This document shows, one piece after another, positions 15,211 through 22,097 of a stretch of DNA of 53,232 nt. The first letter of the stretch is position 1, and each line of letters opens with the position of its first letter. Source of the DNA: a virus; IMG/VR virus record IMGVR_UViG_3300044615_001001, positions 1 through 53,232 of that record, one strand, 5' to 3'. Below the pieces are notes generated by a model. The model was not told the DNA's origin and did not search any database. It worked only from the letters and a program-made list of their open reading frames with translations. Position numbers and translations under genes: made by a program.

Positions 15211-15776
15211 TGGAAGCGTGGCAGATGACGCGCGCGCAATGGAAGGCGCGCGCAGGCGTGCACACGCCGCACATCGGTGAGGTCTCCGCTGTCCAGCTTG
15301 GGCGCATGTCGCGCGCTGCGAGGACGCGATACGACAACGAGCGTCGCGCCGAGTGGCAGGCGTCCGCCGATGCGTCGAGTGAGTACGCGCGCCGCTGCGT
15401 CGAGGCGTACGACGCCGATCCGACCGTGCTCGAGCGCGCGTCCAGCGATGCGCGGTCGGCCATCCACGCCGCGCTTGCGCAGCGCGAGAAGGAATCGCGC
15501 GGCCAGCGGCTACAGGCGCTCGCAAAGCAGAACGTGGACGTGGCCGCAGCCAAGCCTGGCGACCGCGTGTGGTGGGTGCTCGGCGGGCGCTACGTGCGAG
15601 TTGTCGCCGCTCTGCACGTGTCGCTGCGCGTCGTGGTCGGCGACCGTCAGATCCGAGTCAACCGCGGCGAATGTCAGTGGCTCCAGTACAACGACCTCGT
15701 GGCCGCCGAGGCCGCGGGACGCACCGTCGACGAACGGCGCGTCTTCGTGGAGATGGCACGAGGAGACGCATCGTGA
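15210..15776 (+). CDS. Hypothetical protein
   Basis: A 188-residue protein. The N-terminal 110 residues are helical (MEAWQMTRAQWKARAGVHTP, then RSAIHAALAQREKESRG). The C-terminal 75 residues look like a small beta domain (KPGDRVWWVLGGRYVRVVAA, then IRVNRGECQWLQYNDLVAAE). ATG overlaps the upstream stop (TGATG). No family recognised. Confidence 0.65.
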   Translation: MEAWQMTRAQWKARAGVHTPHIGEVSAVQLGRMSRAARTRYDNERRAEWQASADASSEYARRCVEAYDADPTVLERASSDARSAIHAALAQREKESRGQRLQALAKQNVDVAAAKPGDRVWWVLGGRYVRVVAALHVSLRVVVGDRQIRVNRGECQWLQYNDLVAAEAAGRTVDERRVFVEMARGDAS

Positions 15777-15970
15777 CCGCGCTCGCTGGCGAACTGACGG
15801 TGCGGCAGCTCGGCGAGATGCTGCGTTCGCGCGGCGCGGACAACCTGCACGTGCGGCACGTGGGCAACACGTGGTGCGTGATGCTGCGCGGATGGGTCAT
15901 CGCCACGCCCGATCTTCAGGACGCACTCATGCGCGCGGTGTCGCGCATCGACGGGGAGCGTCGTGGCTGA
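15773..15970 (+). CDS. Small hypothetical protein
   Basis: A 65-residue protein starting at GTG (VTALAGELTVRQLGEMLRSR). It has a compact alpha-beta pattern (LHVRHVGNTWCVMLRGWVIA). GTGA overlap with the upstream gene, and its end overlaps the exonuclease start by eight bases. Confidence 0.6.
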   Translation: MTALAGELTVRQLGEMLRSRGADNLHVRHVGNTWCVMLRGWVIATPDLQDALMRAVSRIDGERRG

Positions 15971-16655
15971 CGCGCTGTCGCTCGACCTCGAGACGGTGGC
16001 GGCGCAGACGGCGACGGTCGTCGATCCGTGGCTCGCACGCCGTCGTCACGGGTGGGGCGCGTCGGAGGTGCCTGCGCTGCTGCTCGCGTACGACCGTCGA
16101 GACGACGAGGCGCGCACGGCGCGGCGCTATCATCTCGAGGACGCCGAGGTCACGCGACGCGGCGGCGTGCCGCGCATCGTGGCACGCAAGGCCGGCCTCC
16201 TCGCGAGCGTTCGCCTCTCTCGTGCGATGAGTGAGGGAGCGAGACGCGAGCGCGAGCTTGTCGAGACGTGGGCGCGTGACTGCGGATACGACGGCGTGAC
16301 GATGGCCGATGCGATGCCGCGGGAGTTTCTCCCGCTGCGCGACGACGAGTGCCCGCGACTGACCGCCACGCCTGATGCGTGGTGCCGCGGTCCGAGCGAC
16401 GAACTGATCGCGGTCGAGGCTAAGTGCACGTTCGATTGCCCGAGCGAGTGCGGATGGTACTGGCGCGCTCAGACGCAGGCGCAGATGGCGTGCATGTCCG
16501 CCGCTGCCGCGGTGCTGGTGTGCGGGCCTGGATGGGTGCGCGGCGAGGACTCGCGGCCGATCTCGTGGCTCATCGAGCGCGACGAGCAGGAGATTGCGCG
16601 CATCCGCGATGTGTGCGTCCGCGCGTGGGCGGACGTGGAGAGGGTGAGGCAATGA
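15963..16655 (+). CDS. YqaJ-type recombination exonuclease
   Basis: A 230-residue PD-(D/E)XK nuclease of the lambda exonuclease/YqaJ family, which degrades 5' strands to give single-stranded ends. Visible motifs are HGWGASEVPALL (29-40), the acidic helix RRERELVETWA (94-104), the metal site LTATPDAW (133-140; Asp 138) with VEAKCTF (151-157; ExK), and QTQAQMA (170-176). GTG start at 15963. The next gene encodes a Rad52-like annealing protein, its expected partner. Confidence 0.85.
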   Translation: MADALSLDLETVAAQTATVVDPWLARRRHGWGASEVPALLLAYDRRDDEARTARRYHLEDAEVTRRGGVPRIVARKAGLLASVRLSRAMSEGARRERELVETWARDCGYDGVTMADAMPREFLPLRDDECPRLTATPDAWCRGPSDELIAVEAKCTFDCPSECGWYWRAQTQAQMACMSAAAAVLVCGPGWVRGEDSRPISWLIERDEQEIARIRDVCVRAWADVERVRQ

Positions 16656-17278
16656 CGATCAGCGAGATCCAGAGGACGATGCTTAACGAGGCGCTCCCGC
16701 GCGATCGCGTGGCGCAGCGTGAGCAGGCCGGGCGCGCGCTGTCGTACGTCGAGGGCTGGTGGGTGATCGCGGAGCTCAACCGCGTCTTCCCGTCGGGCTG
16801 GTCGTACGACGCGGGCGACACGCGCGAGGTGGCGCGAGAGCAGGACGACAAGGGGCGATGGCGCGTGAGCTACAGCGCGCGCTGCGTGCTCGAGGCTGGC
16901 GGCGTGCGCATCGTCGATCGCGGCCACGGCCACGGCATCGACAAGCAAGCCGGCATCGCGGTCGAGAGTGCCGAGAAGGAAGCGTGTACGGACGCGCTCA
17001 AGCGGTGCGCGAAGTCGCTGGGCTACAGGCTCGGCCTCGCGCTCTACGACAAGACGCAGGAACACGTCGCCGACGAAGCCGCGGAGCCGCAGGCGCCCGC
17101 GCACACGGCCTCGCAGGAGGCACGCGTCTACGACGACTGGAGCAGCGGAGTCATCCCGGCCGACGAGCTGCGCAAGCTCTGGCCGACGCTGAGTGACGGT
17201 CTGCGCAAGCGGATCAACGAAGAAAAGGCGCGGCGCAAGGCCGCACAGGGCGCGCAGGCGCAGAGCGGAGGTCGGTGA
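16652..17278 (+). CDS. Rad52/22-family single-strand annealing protein
   Basis: A 208-residue recombinase that anneals complementary single strands made by the adjacent exonuclease. Typical stretches are LSYVEGWWVIAELNRVFPSG near residue 30-50, a YSARCVLEAGGVRIVDRGHG beta-hairpin, and AEKEACTDALKRCAKSLGYR followed by LGLALYDK. The C-terminal 60 residues are charged and variable. Its ATG overlaps the exonuclease stop (ATGA), so the two are translated together. Confidence 0.88.
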   Translation: MTISEIQRTMLNEALPRDRVAQREQAGRALSYVEGWWVIAELNRVFPSGWSYDAGDTREVAREQDDKGRWRVSYSARCVLEAGGVRIVDRGHGHGIDKQAGIAVESAEKEACTDALKRCAKSLGYRLGLALYDKTQEHVADEAAEPQAPAHTASQEARVYDDWSSGVIPADELRKLWPTLSDGLRKRINEEKARRKAAQGAQAQSGGR

Positions 17279-17625
17279 TGAGTGGAAGACCCGAGGTCAA
17301 GATCAGTCTCGCGAGCAAGGGCAAGGACGGCGATCGCGAGTACGTCGATCTGTTCGCGTTCTGGCGGAACGAGCGCGGCCAGCTCGGCGGCAAGGTCGAT
17401 CGCGGCGTGGCTGCGATCCAGATCATCCGCAAGGACGGCACGAAGGAGATCGTGAAGCCCGACGAAAAGGGCTACCTCGACGGTTGGTTCATCAACGCCA
17501 AGGTGGAGAGTGCGGGCGAGTCCGCGCCGCAGCGCACGCAGCGGTCGAGCAACGCGCGTCCACCGCAGTCGAGGCGCGAGGAGCCGGTCGACGACTTCGT
17601 GGACGACGACATCCCTTTTGATTGA
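17278..17625 (+). CDS. SSB-like protein with acidic DDDIPF tail
   Basis: A 115-residue protein ending DDFVDDDIPFD. An acidic tail with a terminal D-D-I-P-F is the partner-binding hallmark of bacterial single-stranded DNA-binding proteins. The first 80 residues are beta-rich (PEVKISLASKGKDGDREYVD, LFAFWRNERGQLGGKVDRGV) but do not match a standard SSB OB-fold closely. Placed after the exonuclease and annealing protein (TGATG overlap), it probably coats single strands or recruits host repair proteins. Confidence 0.65.
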   Translation: MSGRPEVKISLASKGKDGDREYVDLFAFWRNERGQLGGKVDRGVAAIQIIRKDGTKEIVKPDEKGYLDGWFINAKVESAGESAPQRTQRSSNARPPQSRREEPVDDFVDDDIPFD

Positions 17626-17656
17626 CCCCACCGAGGTTGCGTTCGCCTCGGTGGGG
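17626..17656 (+). terminator. Hairpin after the recombination cassette
   Basis: A perfect 11-bp stem (CCCCACCGAGG / CCTCGGTGGGG) with a 9-base loop begins directly after the stop of the SSB-like gene. There is no U-tract, so termination is not certain; it may instead stabilise the mRNA end. It lies at the junction with the inserted HNH gene. Confidence 0.6.
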
Positions 17657-17667
17657 CAGGAGGCAAG

Positions 17668-18087
17668 ATGGAACGTGAGAAGTGCGAGCGCCTGTTCAAC
17701 AAGCGTGTGACCAAGAGCGATGGTTGCTGGATTCACTCCGGGTCTCGCGCTTCTCACGGGTACCCACAAGCAACCGGTCTGGATGGCAGAACAAACACAG
17801 CGCACCGAGTCTCGTACATGCTCAATGTTGGCGAGATTCCAGCTGGGAAGTTCGTTTGCCACAAGTGCGACAACAGGCTTTGCGTAAGGCCTGACCATCT
17901 GTACGCGGGCACGCACCGAGAGAACATGCGTGACATGCGCGTGCGCGAGCGAAATATCCGGAAGCTCACGCACGAGCAGGCGGCCAGAATCAGGGCCGAC
18001 ACGCGGCCACAGCGGCAGATCGCAGCGGACTACGGCGTCAGCCAGTCCACGGTTTGGCACATCAAGATTGGTCGGACTCACTACTAG
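17668..18087 (+). CDS. Free-standing HNH homing endonuclease
   Basis: A 139-residue HNH_3-type nuclease. AHRVSYMLNVGEIPAGKFVC (45-64) leads into CHKCDNRLCVRPDHLYAGTH (64-83), with the paired cysteines and final His of this family. The C-terminus (LTHEQAARIRADTRPQRQIA, ADYGVSQSTVWHIKIGRTHY) is a DNA-binding helix-turn-helix. Composition is AT-richer than flanking genes. GGAGG lies six bases before the ATG. It stands alone after a hairpin and before a 150-bp gap, as expected for a recent selfish insertion. Confidence 0.88.
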   Translation: MEREKCERLFNKRVTKSDGCWIHSGSRASHGYPQATGLDGRTNTAHRVSYMLNVGEIPAGKFVCHKCDNRLCVRPDHLYAGTHRENMRDMRVRERNIRKLTHEQAARIRADTRPQRQIAADYGVSQSTVWHIKIGRTHY

Positions 18088-18238
18088 GCCACCAGGCCGC
18101 GCGGCTCGTCCGCGCGCTGCGCTCGACAGCACCGCAGTCACGACCCTCCACGGCACCACGGCACCGGGCGATCCGGTGAGCCACGGAAGGCGACTGACAC
18201 GGCGTCTAGCTCAGCGCGGGCACGAGCGGAGGTGAGTG
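18088..18238. other. Intergenic stretch after HNH gene
   Basis: About 150 bases without a supported gene. Apart from the GGAGGT ribosome-binding site of the next gene I see no clear promoter or structured element. It may be the right-hand scar of the HNH insertion. Confidence 0.5.
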
Positions 18239-18616
18239 ATGACGAACGAAGAACTGGCGGACATCCGCGCCTACGTCGCACAGCGCGCGGCAGCGCGAGC
18301 GCGAAGCGAGCACATCGACAGCGACGAGCGGCGCGAGGCTGCGCTGCTCGGGGCGCTCGACGAGGCGACGCGACAGCGCGACGAGGCACGCGTCGGCTAC
18401 GAAGCGGCGGTGCGCGATCTGCTCGCCGAGATCGACCGCCTGCGCGATTCGCACTCAACGCTCGTCAACCGCGTGCTCGACGTGGAGCGCGTGCTCGAGG
18501 ACGTCGGCTGTGACTGCGCGTGCGACCACGCGTCGCTCGAGGAGCACGAGCCCGATTGCCATCCGTGCGTCGCCTGCCGCGTCGCTGACGCGCTGTGGCC
18601 GGAGGCGGGACGATGA
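18239..18616 (+). CDS. Cys-rich accessory protein, copy 1
   Basis: A 125-residue protein: a helical N-terminal part (RREAALLGALDEATRQRDEA), then a C-terminal module VLDVERVLEDVGCDCACDHA through DCHPCVACRVADALW, with seven Cys/His ligands that could hold zinc. The module is repeated in the gene at 20972-21307; 66 bases (18470-18535 and 21173-21238) are identical. ATG follows GGAGGT. Function unknown. Confidence 0.65.
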   Translation: MTNEELADIRAYVAQRAAARARSEHIDSDERREAALLGALDEATRQRDEARVGYEAAVRDLLAEIDRLRDSHSTLVNRVLDVERVLEDVGCDCACDHASLEEHEPDCHPCVACRVADALWPEAGR

Positions 18617-18861
18617 CCGCGCCCACGGAACACGACCACCGCGCCGCGATCGCGGCGAACCTGGACCGCATCAAGCTGCCGACCTACGCGGATGCGGTGC
18701 GCGCGCTGCCCGTCATCCCGACGTGCGGTGACTGCGGGTGGCAGGCGTCGGCGCTGTCGAGGACAGGAGCCGTGATCCGCGTGTGCATCAAGAGCAAGGC
18801 GCGCGAGATCGACCTGTCGGCCGCACCGCCGTCGTGGTGCGAACTGCGAGACAAGCGATGA
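18613..18861 (+). CDS. Small CxxC protein
   Basis: An 82-residue protein starting MTAPTEHDHRAAIAANLDRI, with CGDCGW in the centre and further single cysteines (VCIKSK, WCELRDKR). Possibly a small zinc fold. ATGA overlaps at both ends. Confidence 0.6.
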   Translation: MTAPTEHDHRAAIAANLDRIKLPTYADAVRALPVIPTCGDCGWQASALSRTGAVIRVCIKSKAREIDLSAAPPSWCELRDKR

Positions 18862-19235
18862 CCGACCTGTACGAAGCCCTCCGCGCCGCCATAGCGCCAG
18901 ACGGCCGCGTGCGCCTGACGCTGCCGCTGCTCACGGCGATGCGCGAGGAGGTCGAGCGACGGGAACGCGGCGAGTCGATCGAGGTGTTGCGCGAGCGAGC
19001 GGAGACCGCGGAGCGCGAGCTCGAAGGCGCAGAGCGCGAGGCCGACGAGCAGCGCGAGCGACGCAAGCGCGCCGAGCTCGAGCGCGATGGAGCGCACCAG
19101 CGGGCGGAGAAGGCCGAGCGCGACATGCACAACCTCATCGCCCACGCTCGCGCGTGCCTCGACCCCGAGATCGTCTCGCGCGACCCGGCACACGCGAGGC
19201 TGGCCGCGCTCCTCGAGCGCATCGAGGGCACATGA
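18858..19235 (+). CDS. Coiled-coil protein
   Basis: A 125-residue protein. Residues about 30-95 form a long Glu/Arg-rich helix (EVLRERAETAERELEGAERE, then RKRAELERDGAHQRAEKAER), a likely coiled coil. ATGA overlap upstream; its stop overlaps the excisionase start. Role unknown. Confidence 0.6.
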   Translation: MTDLYEALRAAIAPDGRVRLTLPLLTAMREEVERRERGESIEVLRERAETAERELEGAEREADEQRERRKRAELERDGAHQRAEKAERDMHNLIAHARACLDPEIVSRDPAHARLAALLERIEGT

Positions 19236-19711
19236 GTGCCGCGCGCACGCTCACCGATGCCGATCCGTGGTTCGACGCGCACGAGGCAGCTGCGTACCTG
19301 CGGCTCTCCGAGTCACGCGTGCGCGACCTCGCGCGTGCTGGCGAGCTGCGCGAGGATGGACGCGGCCCGAAGGGCATCCGGATGTGGCGGCGCTCCACGC
19401 TTGACGCGTGGTTTGTGAGGAGACGAGACGATGCCGAAGCGACGAGACACGAAGCCGACCGCGCACTCAGGCATCCGCTCGACGGAGGGCGGGCACGTGG
19501 TTCGTGTGCGGGTCCGCGACCCTCGGACGGGGCAGGAGGTGGACCGCCCGCGCTTCGTGCCGGGGTCACTGCGGGAGGCGCTGCGCGTCCAGGCCGAGAT
19601 GCGCGCCGAGGTGCGCGAGCGGGGCAGGGTGACGCGCACGAAGCTGTCGGACTACGCGCGCTCGTGGCTCGCGAGAAAGCGGACCGCGCTCTCCGTCGCG
19701 ACGCTCGATAG
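19232..19711 (+). CDS. xis: Excisionase-like MerR/HTH_17 protein
   Basis: Residues 10-60 (FDAHEAAAYLRLSESRVRDL, then GPKGIRMWRRSTLDAWFVRR) are a winged helix-turn-helix of the excisionase/HTH_17 type, which bends attachment-site DNA and directs integrase toward excision. It lies directly before the integrase, as xis genes usually do. The domain is finished by about 19425, yet the frame stays open to 19711, overlapping integrase by 281 bases. The extra 95 Gly/Ala/Arg-rich residues look like out-of-frame integrase DNA. Confidence 0.7.
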   Translation: MSAARTLTDADPWFDAHEAAAYLRLSESRVRDLARAGELREDGRGPKGIRMWRRSTLDAWFVRRRDDAEATRHEADRALRHPLDGGRARGSCAGPRPSDGAGGGPPALRAGVTAGGAARPGRDARRGARAGQGDAHEAVGLRALVAREKADRALRRDAR

Positions 19712-20603
19712 GTACGCCGTCGCTCTCGAGGATCACATCATGCCGACGCTCGGCGCGTGGTACGTCGATGCGATCACGCCGGACGCGTGTGTCTCGTGGC
19801 GCGACGAGGCCGCGGCTCGCACCTACGGCGACAGGCGCACGTACGGCGCACGCACCATCAACGGATGGCTCCGCGTGCTCCGCACCGTGCTCGCCGATGC
19901 GTGCGTCGAGCTGCGTCTCGGGCCCTCGCCCGCGTCGAGGCTGCGCGCGCTGCCCGAGCCGCCAGCGTACGACGACAACGACCCGAACGTGCTCAGCGCG
20001 ACCGAGCTCGGCGCGCTACTCGTGGCGCTGCGCGAGACGGCCCCCGCGTGGTACGCGCTGATCGCGCTCATGGGCCTCACCGGCCTCCGCACGAGCGAGG
20101 CTACCGCGCTGCGCTGGTCGGACATCGACGGCGACGTCATCACGGTGCGCCGCTCGGCTGTGCGCGGGCACGTTCGCGAGCGCACGAAGACGGGCGCGGT
20201 GAGACGCGTGCCTCTCGCGCCCGTCGTGGTCGATGTGCTACGAGAGCAGCGTGCGGCGCTCGAGCTGCGCGCCCGCGAAGAGTCGATCGCGCGCGGCGAG
20301 ATCGTGCCGGCGAGCGAATGGGTGTTTCCGTCGGACGTGGGCACACCGCGCTACGGCACCACGCTCGCGCGCCCCCTGCGCCGCGCGATGGTTGCCGCGG
20401 GCATAGAGCGCCGACTCACGCCGCACGGGCTGAGGCGCACCTTGAACGACGTGCTGCGCGTGGTCGCCTCGGCCGACGTCCAGAAGGCGATCACGGGGCA
20501 CAGTAGCGAGGCGATGCGCCAGCACTACGCGCATGTGCGCGTCGAGGAGCGCGCGGCAGCGATCGCACGCGTCGCAGACGTTGTGCGTCTGGAGCGACGG
20601 TGA
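19431..20603 (+). CDS. int: Tyrosine recombinase integrase
   Basis: A 390-residue integrase that joins phage attP to a host tRNA gene. After an arm-binding N-terminal region and a SAM-like core-binding domain (about 70-165), the catalytic domain shows Arg 220 (LTGLRTSEATAL), Lys 253 (RTKTG), His332-xx-Arg335 (PHGLRRT), His 357 (ITGHSSE) and the nucleophile Tyr 366 (RQHYAH). All key residues are present. The gene ends just before a 3' tRNA half that is the likely attP core. Confidence 0.95.
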   Translation: MPKRRDTKPTAHSGIRSTEGGHVVRVRVRDPRTGQEVDRPRFVPGSLREALRVQAEMRAEVRERGRVTRTKLSDYARSWLARKRTALSVATLDRYAVALEDHIMPTLGAWYVDAITPDACVSWRDEAAARTYGDRRTYGARTINGWLRVLRTVLADACVELRLGPSPASRLRALPEPPAYDDNDPNVLSATELGALLVALRETAPAWYALIALMGLTGLRTSEATALRWSDIDGDVITVRRSAVRGHVRERTKTGAVRRVPLAPVVVDVLREQRAALELRAREESIARGEIVPASEWVFPSDVGTPRYGTTLARPLRRAMVAAGIERRLTPHGLRRTLNDVLRVVASADVQKAITGHSSEAMRQHYAHVRVEERAAAIARVADVVRLERR

Positions 20604-20611
20604 CGCGGCTC

Positions 20612-20632
20612 CGGGGTACTTGCGGGGTACCG
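20612..20632. repeat. Integrase arm-type repeat, copy 1
   Basis: Contains the double motif GGGGTAC-TTGC-GGGGTAC, a direct repeat of GGGGTAC. The same 21 bases recur exactly at 20787-20807. The two copies flank the tRNA-Gly-like core, as arm-type integrase sites do. Confidence 0.65.
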
Positions 20633-20647
20633 AGCGCCGGTCTTGAA

Positions 20648-20690
20648 GCGGGACAAGGGATTCGAACCCTCGACTTCAACCTTGGCAAGG
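20648..20690 (-). other. attP core: 3' half of tRNA-Gly(GCC)
   Basis: Read on the minus strand, this gives the anticodon loop TTGCCAA, the 3' anticodon strand GGTTG, a short variable loop, the T-arm GAGGG-TTCGAAT-CCCTT and the acceptor strand GTCCCGC. The 5' half of the tRNA is absent. Integrating phages use such 3' halves to restore the target gene, so integration into a host tRNA-Gly(GCC) gene is predicted. Confidence 0.8.
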
Positions 20691-20786
20691 GTGGCGCGAC
20701 TGAACAGATCGCCAGCGTTTCGAGCGATTTTCCCGAGCAAGACGACGATGCGTGACGGCGCTCGACGGGCGCTGACGGTGCGTGCG

Positions 20787-20807
20787 CGGGGTACTTGCGG
20801 GGTACCG
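20787..20807. repeat. Integrase arm-type repeat, copy 2
   Basis: Exact second copy of the 21-base element at 20612-20632, on the other side of the tRNA-Gly-like core and 13 bases before the second tRNA-like half. Confidence 0.65.
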
Positions 20808-20820
20808 CGCTCGCCTGCTG

Positions 20821-20867
20821 GGGGTGCGCGGGACTCGAACCCGAGCACGACGCGCGCACGTAAGGCA
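20821..20867 (-). other. Second tRNA 3'-half fragment
   Basis: On the minus strand there is a T-arm (TCGGG-TTCGAGT-CCCGC) followed by an acceptor strand GCACCCC. The preceding bases could include an anticodon loop CTTACGT (anticodon TAC, Val, uncertain). No D-arm or 5' acceptor strand is present, so it is not a complete tRNA gene. It may be a second or older attachment core. Confidence 0.55.
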
Positions 20868-20945
20868 ATCCGACGAATCCGAGCGCAAGCGATGCGTCCG
20901 GATTGCGCGCGTTTCGCATGAGAACGAAAGTAACGCGGCGTTTGC

Positions 20946-20961
20946 TGGCGCAGTCCAGCGG
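20946..20961. repeat. Leader repeat TGGCGCAGTCCAGCGG, copy 1
   Basis: Sixteen bases identical to 21672-21687. Each copy lies a short distance before the ribosome-binding site of a small gene, and CTGG/CCAG within or beside it could form a small hairpin. Possibly a regulatory leader. Confidence 0.55.
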
Positions 20962-20971
20962 AGGTGAGGCA

Positions 20972-21307
20972 ATGGGCGACAGCGACAAGTGGTGGCGGCA
21001 CACGTACCGTGTGCCATCGGAGCGGTTGCGGGAGCTCCGGGCCGGTCTCGTTGGCCAGACGGACCGAGACGTGGCGGTTGAGCTGCTCGGCGCGGCGGAG
21101 CGCATGGCCGGCGAGATCGAGCGCATGCGAGCCGCGCTCGATGTGTCAGGGGCGCAGGCCAATCTTGCCGAACGCGTGCTCGACGTGGAGCGCGTGCTCG
21201 AGGACGTCGGCTGTGACTGCGCGTGCGACCACGCGTCGGTCGAGGAGCACGAGCCCGAGTGTCGGCCGTGCGTTGCCTGCCGCGTCGCGCATGCGCTCTG
21301 GCCGTGA
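20972..21307 (+). CDS. Cys-rich accessory protein, copy 2
   Basis: A 111-residue protein starting MGDSDKWWRHTYRVPSERLR. Its C-terminal 45 residues repeat the Cys/His module of the gene at 18239-18616 (VEDVG-type helix, then CDCACDHASVEEHEPECRPC and VACRVAHALWP). The N-terminal halves differ, so the module was copied or recombined onto another domain. Ribosome-binding site GGAGGTGAGG precedes the ATG. Confidence 0.65.
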   Translation: MGDSDKWWRHTYRVPSERLRELRAGLVGQTDRDVAVELLGAAERMAGEIERMRAALDVSGAQANLAERVLDVERVLEDVGCDCACDHASVEEHEPECRPCVACRVAHALWP

Positions 21308-21323
21308 AAATGGCTGGACCCAC

Positions 21324-21351
21324 TTGCGCATTTAAGCGCCGGGTGTATATT
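21324..21351 (+). promoter_or_regulatory. Strong sigma-70-like promoter, copy 1
   Basis: TTGCGC (21324-21329), a 16-base spacer and TATATT (21346-21351). The whole block from GAAAAT upstream to the -10 is closely matched at 22133-22184. The next ATG lies seven bases after the -10, so the transcript should be leaderless. Confidence 0.65.
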
Positions 21352-21358
21352 AAGACCC

Positions 21359-21613
21359 ATGACGGCGAACAAGACCTGGAAGCGCGGCGGCAAGAACGTG
21401 GTTACCGGCCAGGCTGTCGAGTGGAACGGCGAGGAGTACTTCGTGGACTCCTACTACCAGAAGGGTGGCGCGGAGCACTACGTGTACGACGCTGACTCGA
21501 TCGTTGGACAGGTGTCGACGGTCGACGGCGCGGACACTGCGGACTCGACGGCGCGCCTGTTCCGCTCGGCAATCACGAGCGACGACCTCCGCGCGATCGT
21601 CGACTCGCTGTGA
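21359..21613 (+). CDS. Small accessory protein
   Basis: An 84-residue protein (MTANKTWKRGGKNVVTGQAV, then EWNGEEYFVDSYYQKGGAEH). The pattern suggests a small beta-sheet fold. It starts right after a -10 box with no Shine-Dalgarno sequence, so leaderless translation is likely. No family recognised. Confidence 0.65.
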   Translation: MTANKTWKRGGKNVVTGQAVEWNGEEYFVDSYYQKGGAEHYVYDADSIVGQVSTVDGADTADSTARLFRSAITSDDLRAIVDSL

Positions 21614-21622
21614 TCCAGCGCC

Positions 21623-21672
21623 GAGGTCCTGTGTTTTGAGGTCCTGTGTTTTCGTGACGAGGTCCTGTGTTT
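21623..21672. repeat. Triple direct repeat GAGGTCCTGTGTTT
   Basis: Three copies of the 14-base unit GAGGTCCTGTGTTT start at 21623, 21638 and 21659. They fill the space between two small genes. They may bind a regulator, or have arisen by slippage. Confidence 0.75.
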
Positions 21673-21687
21673 GGCGCAGTCCAGCGG
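21672..21687. repeat. Leader repeat TGGCGCAGTCCAGCGG, copy 2
   Basis: Exact copy of 20946-20961, here directly after the triple repeat and about 30 bases before the start of the next small gene. Confidence 0.55.
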
Positions 21688-21715
21688 TTCGCCCGCAGCG
21701 AGTGGAGGTGAGTCG

Positions 21716-21895
21716 ATGACGAAGAGGCAGGCACGACGCATCCGGCGCAAGGCCAACGCGTGGGCCCGCGAGACGCGGCGCTTGATGCTGCATCGCGGCG
21801 AGGGCAAGCGTCGTCAGTGCACAACCGCCGAGCTGCGACGGTGGGCGCGTGAGTGGCCGTGGTTCCGCACCCGGGCTCGCTGGGAGACGTTGTGA
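21716..21895 (+). CDS. Small basic protein
   Basis: A 59-residue, strongly basic protein (MTKRQARRIRRKANAWARET) with a Trp-rich C-terminus (WAREWPWFRTRARW). GGAGGTGAGT precedes the ATG. It could bind nucleic acid; no family recognised. Confidence 0.55.
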   Translation: MTKRQARRIRRKANAWARETRRLMLHRGEGKRRQCTTAELRRWAREWPWFRTRARWETL

Positions 21896-21999
21896 CGAAG
21901 CGCGGCGCACAGAGGGCGCGTGGTCGAGCGAGGGCGCGTCGCCGCGCCATGCTCGGCACTTGCCGAGATCGAGTGGTGGATTCAGCGCATGGCGAATGA
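21892..21999 (+). CDS. Possible very small basic protein
   Basis: A 35-codon frame starting at GTG (VTKRGAQRARGRARARRRAM) that overlaps the upstream stop as GTGA. Coupling favours translation, but the Arg-rich composition is also what random GC-rich DNA gives. Confidence 0.3.
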   Translation: MTKRGAQRARGRARARRRAMLGTCRDRVVDSAHGE

Positions 22000-22084
22000 C
22001 AGAAGCGTCGCCGTCGTGTTCGCGTTGGCGTCCGAGGCCTTCGCGGTAGCAGCCGAGCGCGCAAACAAGCCGCGCGACGCGTAG
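21989..22084 (+). CDS. Possible very small hydrophobic protein
   Basis: A 31-codon frame (MANDRSVAVVFALASEAFAV then AAERANKPRDA) with a hydrophobic helix and polar ends. No ribosome-binding site is clear. Listed because the stretch otherwise has no gene. Confidence 0.25.
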   Translation: MANDRSVAVVFALASEAFAVAAERANKPRDA

Positions 22085-22097
22085 CGACGCTGACGAT

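Larger units (their letters stand above)
20604..20971. other. attP: attP region (non-coding)
   Basis: A 368-bp non-coding stretch after int. It holds two similar modules, each a 21-bp repeat followed 13-15 bases later by the 3' half of a tRNA gene on the minus strand. A typical integrase attachment region has arm sites on both sides of a tRNA-derived core, which fits. Confidence 0.7.

Noticed and set aside
18190-18230. tRNA D-arm-like TCTAGCTCAGC before the gene at 18239
   Set aside because: No matching acceptor, anticodon or T-arm could be found around it.
20821-20900. Complete tRNA gene on the minus strand
   Set aside because: Only the T-arm and acceptor 3' strand are credible; the D-arm and the 5' acceptor strand are missing.
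21623-21672. CRISPR-like repeat array
   Set aside because: Three 14-base units with spacers of 0 and 6 bases do not form a CRISPR array, and there are no cas genes.
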